Shown here in pieces: positions 57,909 through 64,000 of a DNA stretch of 64,000 nt (the first letter of the stretch is position 1; every line of letters begins with the position of its first letter). The notes below the pieces were generated by a model, which was given only the letters and a program-made list of their open reading frames with translations, searched no databases and was not told the origin of the DNA. The stretch comes from Actinomyces marseillensis (GTDB lineage: Bacteria > Actinomycetota > Actinomycetes > Actinomycetales > Actinomycetaceae): positions 1,080,690 to 1,144,689 of the forward strand of contig NZ_LT707420.1 of assembly GCF_900155605.1 (NCBI RefSeq), read 5' to 3'. Made by a program: the position numbers and the translations under genes.

Positions 57909-59007
57909 GGATATTTCGCGGATTTCGATTGAACCTGGTGACAATGGCTACGAGCGTCTGATTGCTCGAGGGGTCTCGCAAGAGCGTGCGAAAGACTGGG
58001 CGCGCCTTGGGCCTAAAATGCATGGAACCCTGTGGATCAACGGCCCCGTGGCGGTGTGGGAAGTCCACCGTGAGCTCTCAGCTCACTTGCGCATCGCGGG
58101 ATGGACTTGTCTGTATGGCGCCCAAGAAGTAGATGAAGACGCGCAAGCGATTCTCTTGCGTGAAATCGTGGAAGAGCTCTGCGATGACATGCGTTCACGG
58201 GATTTTCCCCTGATTAAAGCCGATTCATGGGCTGATGAAGGGGTTTTTATTGATGTCCTTCGCTCGAGTGGTTTTGAGCAGGTAACAATCAACGGGAACC
58301 CGCATCCCATTGAAAATGATCGAGACTACTCGCATAGCGGTTGGCTGTTGTGGAATCCCGAATACGCGTCAGAAACCACGAATTTGGCGATCCCCGCATA
58401 CGAGCACCAAAAGACGGAATTCACCTGCGGTCCCGCAAGCGCACTGATGACACTCGGCGAGATTGAAGGCGACCCGCACACTGATTTTGTCAATGAGCTC
58501 AACCTTTGGCGTCAAGCGACCTACTCAGGGGGAGTGGGACACTTCGGCTTGGCCTCGGCACTAGCGGACCACGGCGCACAGGTAGAGGTCCTTGTGTCGA
58601 CGAATGAGCCCATCGTGGGAATTTCTAAAACCACGATGCTGGGAAAGCGGGCGCGGATCGCTCTTCACTGCGAGCATATGGCGCGCGCACGCGAATTGGG
58701 AGTCACCTCCCAGGTAAGGGAATTGTCTATAGAAGACATCACCTCGGCACTGGAAGCGGGCAGACACGTCATTGCCCTAGTCGACCTTGCTCCGCTCAAT
58801 GGGGAAGATACCCCGCACTGGCTTCTCATTTGGGGACGTGTTGGAGACTTTCTTTTGATGCACGATCCCTGGTACGACGAAGAGTTCGGCGAGACCTGGG
58901 TGGAAACCTATGTCCAGCCCCTCCATACACGCGACCTCTGGGAGGCCGCACAGTGGGCTGACGACACCCACGAGCGCGCTCTCCTTAGCGTCCGTACTTC
59001 TCGCTGA
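57901..59007 (+). CDS. C39-like cysteine peptidase coupled to the peptide importer
   Basis: A 368-aa cytoplasmic-looking protein (no signal peptide). The N-terminal 160 residues (DNGYERLIARGVSQERAKDWARL, LWINGPVAVWEVHRELSAHL) are not recognised. Residues about 165-365 fit the peptidase C39-like family: YEHQKTEFTCGPASALMTLGEI with the catalytic Cys, and DTPHWLLIWGRVGDFLLMHDPWYDEEFGE with the catalytic His and Asp. Overlap of 8 bases with the ATPase gene shows tight coupling. In bacteriocin exporters C39 domains cut leader peptides; here the partner is an importer, so degradation or processing of imported peptides is likelier (inference). Confidence 0.75.
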   Translation: MTKDISRISIEPGDNGYERLIARGVSQERAKDWARLGPKMHGTLWINGPVAVWEVHRELSAHLRIAGWTCLYGAQEVDEDAQAILLREIVEELCDDMRSRDFPLIKADSWADEGVFIDVLRSSGFEQVTINGNPHPIENDRDYSHSGWLLWNPEYASETTNLAIPAYEHQKTEFTCGPASALMTLGEIEGDPHTDFVNELNLWRQATYSGGVGHFGLASALADHGAQVEVLVSTNEPIVGISKTTMLGKRARIALHCEHMARARELGVTSQVRELSIEDITSALEAGRHVIALVDLAPLNGEDTPHWLLIWGRVGDFLLMHDPWYDEEFGETWVETYVQPLHTRDLWEAAQWADDTHERALLSVRTSR

Positions 59008-60586
59008 AATTCTTTTCAAAGGTTTCCAACGATACTCCGCGTGTTTCGGGAACGATGAAAATGTAGAAGCACAAGGAAACAACGTTGATGAGGCCAAACA
59101 CGGCGTAGGTCCACGTTGCTCCCAAGTGCGTAATCATAACCGGGAAAACCCAGGTGACAACTGCATTCATCAACCAACCGCAGCCGACAGCGAAACCCTG
59201 CGCCACGCCTCGGATCTTGGAAGGGAAGATTTCCGAAACCAAAACCCAGTTGACGGTTCCGGACTGCTTGGCGAAGACGAAGAGTGATACCAAAACCACG
59301 ACCAGCCAGGGAAGATATGTCGGGATTGATTGCGAGATTGTTCCATCACTTTGAACGTAGGGAGAGATCCCGAAGCCAAAGACGATCGCTAAAGCAAAAA
59401 GAGAAAGAGTCACGCCAGTTTCTTGGTAGATACCGACGTGGCGGCGAGCAAGACGCGACACCAGATAGAGGCCAAAACCGGCTCCTAGGCACGCCACAGC
59501 ACCTGTAATGACGTTCAGAGTAATGGAATCTGCTGCGGAGAAACCTGCTGCGGCAAGGATCTTGGGCAGGTAGTACATCGCGGTATTGATACCTGTGAGT
59601 TGGTCAAAGCAGGCAAGACCAACGCCAATAACAAGTAAACGCCGAGTCCACTTGACCGACACCGTACGGCGCAGTGACCACTGTCCTTGAGCGTGCTGAT
59701 CATGCTGAAGTGCCGCGATCTGTTCGATTTCTTCACGTAGGTTGTCGCGCTTGGGGTCGCGGATACGCTTGAGTGCGCCGATGGCCTCGTAGTAGCGGTC
59801 CTTGGAAGCGTACCAGCGCCCAGACTCAGGCATGAGGCGCATTCCCAGCCATAGACACACGGCCGGGATCGTTGCAAGTACAAGCATCCAACGCCATGCC
59901 AAGCCATCACCACTGGTCACGACTGCGGTTGTTACGTGCTGGACTTGATCCCAGGGATACCATTGGCCGCCGCTCAAAGTACCTGAGGGGTCTTCGGAAA
60001 CAAAGACCTGTGGTCCGCCGTGTGCGCTGGAAAGGATCGCGTTCATCGAATAGGCGAGAAGCTGGCCGAAGACGATCATGAACTGGTCAAGCGCAACCAG
60101 AGAACCCCGGACGCGCGTTGGGGCAGACTCTGCGAGGTAAACGGGAACAGTTGCCGAGGCGCCACCGACGGCAAGCCCCAAGATGAAGCGGAAAATGTAC
60201 AAAATTGCGACATTCGGAGCGAAAGTACACCCCAGCGTTCCGAGAATGAAGATTCCTGCCAAAAGGAGAATATTGTGGCGGCGCCCGTAGCGATCAGATA
60301 GTCGGCCGCCGACGATCGCTCCCAGCGCGGCACCGAGGGCTAGAAAGGCGCCGACCAGCCCTTCTTCGAATTCATTGATGGCAAGGCCTCCGGCGCTGCG
60401 AGGCATATACATATAGGGCAGCGCGCCGGCGATGACTCCCGTGTCATATCCGAAGAGCAGGGAACCGAAGGTGGCAACTCCTGCAAGGAACGCGATGGAG
60501 CGCTTTGGCCCCGAAGCTGGAGTGTCTCGAGTCAGATCGTCGAGTTCCTTTTTGCTCAGCGCAGGAGGCGTTGAAGAATGAGTCAT
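58985..60586 (-). CDS. Sugar-porter family MFS transporter
   Basis: A 533-aa twelve-helix transporter. Family marks: FGSLLFGYDTGVIAGALPYM in helix 1, VGGRLSDRYGRRHNILLLAGIFILG with the D-R-Y-G-R-R loop, GLAVGGASATVPVYLAESAPTRVRGSLVALDQF, GMRLMPESGRWYASKDRYYEAI, DQLTGINTAMYYLPKIL in helix 7 and VPETRGVSLETFEKNF at the C-terminus. It imports a sugar or polyol, identity unknown. The 3' end overlaps that of the C39-like gene by 23 bases (converging). I chose ATG 60586; ATG 60613 is in frame. Confidence 0.88.
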   Translation of the reverse strand: MTHSSTPPALSKKELDDLTRDTPASGPKRSIAFLAGVATFGSLLFGYDTGVIAGALPYMYMPRSAGGLAINEFEEGLVGAFLALGAALGAIVGGRLSDRYGRRHNILLLAGIFILGTLGCTFAPNVAILYIFRFILGLAVGGASATVPVYLAESAPTRVRGSLVALDQFMIVFGQLLAYSMNAILSSAHGGPQVFVSEDPSGTLSGGQWYPWDQVQHVTTAVVTSGDGLAWRWMLVLATIPAVCLWLGMRLMPESGRWYASKDRYYEAIGALKRIRDPKRDNLREEIEQIAALQHDQHAQGQWSLRRTVSVKWTRRLLVIGVGLACFDQLTGINTAMYYLPKILAAAGFSAADSITLNVITGAVACLGAGFGLYLVSRLARRHVGIYQETGVTLSLFALAIVFGFGISPYVQSDGTISQSIPTYLPWLVVVLVSLFVFAKQSGTVNWVLVSEIFPSKIRGVAQGFAVGCGWLMNAVVTWVFPVMITHLGATWTYAVFGLINVVSLCFYIFIVPETRGVSLETFEKNFSEKYGR

Positions 60587-60691
60587 GGTCTCTATTGTGC
60601 ATCCCCTCTTCATTGCTCGTGCACATATTCGGTGAATTGTTCATGTGTTCTGGGGGAATGAACAGGTGCTCGTTGTCGTCTGACGTATAGG

Positions 60692-60737
60692 CCGAGGCCG
60701 GAGCCGGCACGCCACGCGCACCCAGCCCCGGCCTCGG
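60692..60737 (-). terminator. Hairpin after the YuiF-type transporter gene
   Basis: CCGAGGCCGG (60692-60701) pairs exactly with 60728-60737, loop 26 bases. It lies just after the stop of the antiporter gene on the minus strand. Confidence 0.6.
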
Positions 60738-60757
60738 GAATACAGATTGTGAACTGC

Positions 60758-62119
60758 TCAGAGGACCATTGCAGCAACCCAACCGCCAATCAAGAGCGGA
60801 ACGTTGTAGTGCAAGAAGGTCGGGATCACAGTGTCTCGCATGTGGTCGTGCTGGCCATCGACGTTGAGTCCCGCTGTCGGGCCGAGCGTTGAATCCGAGG
60901 CCGGTGAACCGGCGTCACCCAGCGCTCCAGCGGTGCCGATGATCGCCACCGTCGCCATGGGAGAGAAGCCCAGCGTGAGACACAGAGGGACGTAGATTGC
61001 CGAGATGATCGGCAGGGTCGAGAAGGAGGAGCCGATGCCCATGGTGATCACGAGGCCGACGAGGAGCATGATGATTGCCGCGAGGACCTTTGAGCCGTTG
61101 AAAAGAGCTGCGGTTCCATCAACCAAAGGCTTAATCTGACCGGATTCGTTGAGGACCGAGGCGTAGCCCTGAGCGGTGATCATGATCAAGCCGATGAGGC
61201 TCATCATCTTCATGCCGCCACTGAAGACATCGTCGGCCTGCTGCCAGGGGACGACTCGCATGAAGAGCATCATGCACAGACCCACCAAGGAACCAACGAG
61301 CAGCGGATCGGCCTCGGAATCCATTCGCGTGAGCACGGTCTGAATGACGAAGCACACGACAAGGGCGGCCACGGCGGCCCAGACCTTCTTCATATCAATC
61401 GGCTTGTCCTCGGATGAAGCGAAGGAGGAGTCGCGCTGCTCGTAGGCGCGCGGCTTGCGGTAGGAGAAGAAAAGCGCGATCGCACAACCGATTGCCATTG
61501 AAGCCGCGGGAATTGCCATTGCTGCCATGGGGTTGACAGAAGACACGTCCATGCCGGCGTCGTTGATGTTCTTGTAGAGAATGTCGTGCAAGAAGATTCG
61601 CCCGAAGCCGATGGGGAAGAACATGTAGGCAGTGACGATACCGAAGGTAATCGCACAGGCAATCATGCGGCGATCCATCTTGAGCTCGTTCATCACGCCA
61701 ATGAGCGGCGGAATAAGGAGCGGAATGAAGGCGATGTGAATGGGGATCAGGTTTTGACTCATCACACCCATGACGAGGACGCCGCCGACAATTCCCCATT
61801 TGGCGCCGCGAGCAACGCGTGCGGAGCTCGCTGCATCCGCATTGCGCATGCGGTTCACAATTGCGCGCGCAAGCAGGGTCGGCAGACCTGAGTGAGCGAC
61901 CGCCATAGCAAAAGCGCCGAGCAATGCGTAGGAAAGGGCAATCTTTGCGCCTCCGGCGAGGCCGGTTTGGAAAGCGACCATCGTGCCAGTGATTCCCATT
62001 CCGGCGACAAGGCCGGCGACAACAGAGGCCACAAAGAGAGAGATAACGACGTGCACTCGGGCGAGGCTGAGCGCCAGCATGACGATGACCGAGAGGACGA
62101 CTGCATTCAACAAAAGCAT
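60758..62119 (-). CDS. YuiF/NhaC-like Na+/H+ antiporter family protein
   Basis: A 453-aa membrane protein with about 12 hydrophobic segments: LLNAVVLSVIVMLALSLARVHVVISLFVASVVAGLVAGMGI, ALSYALLGAFAMAVAHSGLPTLLARAIVNRM, IPIHIAFIPLLIPPLIGVMNELKMDRRMIACAITFGIVTAYMFFPIGFGRIFL and SSFSTLPIISAIYVPLCLTLGFSPMATVAIIGTAGALGDAGSPASDSTLGPTAGLNVDGQHDHMRDTVIPTF. Relatives include YuiF, thought to be an amino acid (histidine) or Na+/H+ exchanger. The late GSPASDSTLGPT run is a family signature. Single gene, 162 bases after proC; that gap has no clear element. Confidence 0.82.
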   Translation of the reverse strand: MLLLNAVVLSVIVMLALSLARVHVVISLFVASVVAGLVAGMGITGTMVAFQTGLAGGAKIALSYALLGAFAMAVAHSGLPTLLARAIVNRMRNADAASSARVARGAKWGIVGGVLVMGVMSQNLIPIHIAFIPLLIPPLIGVMNELKMDRRMIACAITFGIVTAYMFFPIGFGRIFLHDILYKNINDAGMDVSSVNPMAAMAIPAASMAIGCAIALFFSYRKPRAYEQRDSSFASSEDKPIDMKKVWAAVAALVVCFVIQTVLTRMDSEADPLLVGSLVGLCMMLFMRVVPWQQADDVFSGGMKMMSLIGLIMITAQGYASVLNESGQIKPLVDGTAALFNGSKVLAAIIMLLVGLVITMGIGSSFSTLPIISAIYVPLCLTLGFSPMATVAIIGTAGALGDAGSPASDSTLGPTAGLNVDGQHDHMRDTVIPTFLHYNVPLLIGGWVAAMVL

Positions 62120-62280
62120 GTGTATTCCAAGAGGTTGCGTGTGTGTTTAAAACTGACGTGGATAAGGAGCGAAAGCTTCAGTCGGGTGCGAAGTGAGATG
62201 GAATGCGTGAGCTTTATGGATAAGCTCCGATGAATCTTCGCGGGCGCGGGGGATTATCCTGACGGCGTCTCGTGACGACG

Positions 62281-63087
62281 TCAGCCAAGATGATGGTCGC
62301 GCTCAACAGCAGCGTCGACCGCCGCGACAATCGCGGAAGATAGACCCGCGTCTTGGGCGGCGAGGAGACCAGCGATGGTGGTTCCTCCCGGGGAAGAGAC
62401 CCGGTCAATAAGGTTTGCGGGCACTTGCCCGTTGTCGAGGCCATTGAGCATGAGTTGCGCGCTTCCCAAGAACGCTTGGGCGACGATGCGCGTCGAATCG
62501 GCCTTGGTGAGGCCGTGGTTTACGCCGGCCTCGGCCATCGCATCGATCATGCGGAAGATCCATGCCGGGGAGGAGGAAGCGATCGCTGTAAAGACAGGGA
62601 AGTACTTCTCATCCAGCACGATAGTTTGGCCGACCGAATCGAGGAGCTTGCGTGCTGCAGTGAGCTGCTCGTCTGTTGTCCCCATGGGGCAAAGGGCACT
62701 CATCGACTTGCCGATCTGCGCATTGACATTGGGCATGACGCGGACCAGGGGAACAGCAGCCCCGAAATCAGAGTAAATCTGATCGGTTGTGCGACCTGCA
62801 GCAATAGAAATGACGCAGAGTTCCTTGGCGCAAAGAACGCTCTCGCGGATCTCGCGAATGACCTCTGACTGGACATTCGGTTTCACTGCAAGGACCAGAA
62901 GGTCGCTCTGCTCAGCGACCTGGCGGTTTGACGCGAGTGCAACGCCTCCCAGCTCATCTGCCAAGTCTTCGGCGGCCTTGTGGTGTCGATCAGCGAACAT
63001 CAGATCCGAGCCGCTGAAGCCAGCGGCCACGGCACCGCGTGCAATGGCTGAAGCCATTGCACCTGTTCCGATGAAGCCGATACGCAT
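62281..63087 (-). CDS. proC: Pyrroline-5-carboxylate reductase
   Basis: Reduces 1-pyrroline-5-carboxylate to proline with NADPH; it can also complete ornithine-to-proline flow, linking to the ornithine made by the ADI pathway in this window (inference). 268 aa: RIGFIGTGAMASAIARGAVAAGF (Rossmann), LVLAVKPNVQSEVIREI, ISIAAGRTTDQIYSDF, VRVMPNVNAQIGKSMSALCP, SSPAWIFRMIDAMAEAGVNHGLTKADSTRIVAQAFLGSAQLML and SPGGTTIAGLLAAQDAGLSSAIVAAVDAAVERDHHLG. The ATG at 63087 follows AAGGAC by 5 bases; an earlier ATG (63135) adds 16 non-conserved residues. Confidence 0.93.
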   Translation of the reverse strand: MRIGFIGTGAMASAIARGAVAAGFSGSDLMFADRHHKAAEDLADELGGVALASNRQVAEQSDLLVLAVKPNVQSEVIREIRESVLCAKELCVISIAAGRTTDQIYSDFGAAVPLVRVMPNVNAQIGKSMSALCPMGTTDEQLTAARKLLDSVGQTIVLDEKYFPVFTAIASSSPAWIFRMIDAMAEAGVNHGLTKADSTRIVAQAFLGSAQLMLNGLDNGQVPANLIDRVSSPGGTTIAGLLAAQDAGLSSAIVAAVDAAVERDHHLG

Positions 63088-63182
63088 GACAGTCCTTGAG
63101 TGAGAAGGTGTGTATGTTGGCGTTATTTTAACCACACTTTACGTGTTGATTGCAACAAGGTCTCATTCTGCGTCCGCCAAAG

Positions 63183-63219
63183 TTATCCACAGAAACAGAG
63201 TGCAGACGATTCATCCACA
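63183..63219. promoter_or_regulatory. DnaA-box-like sequences between proC and comEA
   Basis: TTATCCACA (63183-63191) is an exact DnaA box and TCATCCACA (63211-63219) differs at one base. Two such sites 28 bases apart in a divergent promoter region may be DnaA-regulated or chance. No origin features (dnaA, dnaN) are near. Confidence 0.35.
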
Positions 63220-63271
63220 GATTGACGCATCGGGGGAGCGCTAAGGGGAGAGAAGCGAGCACACTGCATGA

Positions 63272-64000
63272 ATGAACACTGACACGCAAATGCGCCGAAG
63301 ACGTCACCTTCAACAGATAGTGCTCTCCAAGGAAACGCATGGCCATGATGAGGAAGAACGTGACAAACCAGCGTCGCCTTCTCCTTTGCGCTGGAAACTA
63401 CAGTGGAAAACAGCTGCGGTCGTGCTTGCGGTTTGTGGAGTCTTCGCTGTGCTTGGGGTTGTGTTGGCTCCGTGGAAATCAGGAAGCGCGTCTCATCCTC
63501 CTTCCATCGACGAGGCCTTGGCTGAGGAATCCGCCTCCGCGCAGCCCGCGTCATCGGAATCCGCCAGTGCTCTTTCGCATAGCATCGGTCCCCAGATCGT
63601 CCTCCACGTGACGGGGGAAGTGCGCCGCCCCGGAGTAATCCGCCTCGTCAAAGGGACGCGAGTCATGGATGCAATCGAAGAAGCTGGTGGTTTCACCGAA
63701 GACGCCGATACACAGAGCATCAATCTTGCGCGAGTCCTTGTTGATGGTGAGCAGCTCAAAGTGCGCTCACTCAAGCAGGCGCAGTCTTCTCAGGCAGAAG
63801 GAAAGGAAGAGGCTCCTCGAACGTGCGTTGATGTCGCAAGCGCCGATGTCGCTGGACTTCAGAATCTCGACGGTGTTGGGCCATCCCTTGCCAATCGAAT
63901 CATCACCTATCGCCAATCTCATCCCATCAGCGGCGTTGAGGATCTTGATGCTGTACCGGGGATCGGGCCATCGATTCTTGAAAAAATTCGTCAAGGTGCG
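63272..64000 (+). CDS. comEA: Competence protein ComEA (3' end beyond window)
   Basis: At least 243 residues with no stop before the window end. A charged cytoplasmic N-terminus (about 50 residues) leads to one transmembrane helix (AAVVLAVCGVFAVLGVVLAP), an Ala/Ser/Glu-rich linker, an SLBB domain (IVLHVTGEVRRPGVIRLVKGTRVMDAIEEAGGFTEDADTQSINLARVLVDGEQLKV, about 110-165) and the helix-hairpin-helix DNA-binding region (LQNLDGVGPSLANRIITYRQSHPISGVEDLDAVPGIGPSILEKIRQG) at the cut end. ComEA receives DNA outside the membrane in natural transformation. ComEC would be expected next on the same strand. The start is chosen on frame and length; ATG at 63290 is an alternative. Confidence 0.88.
   Translation, partial: MNTDTQMRRRRHLQQIVLSKETHGHDEEERDKPASPSPLRWKLQWKTAAVVLAVCGVFAVLGVVLAPWKSGSASHPPSIDEALAEESASAQPASSESASALSHSIGPQIVLHVTGEVRRPGVIRLVKGTRVMDAIEEAGGFTEDADTQSINLARVLVDGEQLKVRSLKQAQSSQAEGKEEAPRTCVDVASADVAGLQNLDGVGPSLANRIITYRQSHPISGVEDLDAVPGIGPSILEKIRQGA

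Overview
The window reads as a chromosomal segment of a high-GC actinobacterium, most likely from the Actinomycetaceae (Actinomyces/Schaalia type). The evidence is gene content and order: an actinobacterial block nudC-uvrD2-(Rv3196-like)-(DUF2342 protease)-(PDZ/Lon-like)-(PPA1309 family)-(UPF0182), a PdtaS-type kinase, DUF2505, DUF3039 and DUF2017 proteins, clpS-DUF2017-murI, and surface proteins ending in LARTG sorting signals. It is largely core chromosome with a few accessory patches.

Layout. 1-2.2 kb: a metal ABC transporter (permease cut by the window edge, ATPase, lipoprotein) on the minus strand, with a near-perfect operator-like palindrome between it and glyA. 2.4-4.6 kb: glyA-folD, one-carbon metabolism. 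4.9-12.1 kb: a guanidino-nitrogen region holding the arginine deiminase pathway (arcA, argF/arcB, arcC), then an arginine:X amidinotransferase of the AGAT/StrB type, a DMT-family and an MHS-type MFS transporter. 12.3-14.7 kb: a TetR regulator and a LysP-like amino acid permease. 14.8-17.0 kb: three poorly characterised envelope proteins. 17.3-27 kb: HU, nagB, a DUF3039 protein with a helicase, pncB, clpS-DUF2017-murI-MBL hydrolase, rdgB and rph. 26.4-37 kb: the conserved actinobacterial block. 37-42.4 kb: PdtaS-like kinase, DUF2505, OsmC, thyA-dfrA, rmuC.

42.5-43.7 kb is the most foreign-looking stretch. An initiator tRNA-Met gene is followed by an AT-rich gene and then by a second, degenerate tRNA-fMet copy. 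The interval is bounded by an exact 25-bp inverted repeat. 43.7-48.4 kb is accessory surface and membrane material: two tandem LARTG wall proteins, then three tandem paralogous membrane proteins with a repeated proline-rich N-terminus. 48.4-51.2 kb is valS.

51.4-59.0 kb is a tightly coupled peptide-use cluster: an M20 peptidase, a family-5 peptide-binding lipoprotein, two permeases, a fused double ATPase and a C39-like cysteine peptidase translationally coupled to the ATPase. 59-64 kb: a sugar-porter MFS protein, a YuiF-type antiporter/amino acid transporter, proC, and a 3'-truncated comEA that runs off the window.

Taken together, much of the accessory content concerns arginine, amino acid and peptide use and the cell surface, which suits a host-associated, peptide-rich habitat (inference). 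Many genes overlap by 4 bases (ATGA/GTGA), and many transcription units end in long GC-rich hairpins, several without a U-tract. All functional calls are from reading the sequence; no database search was run.
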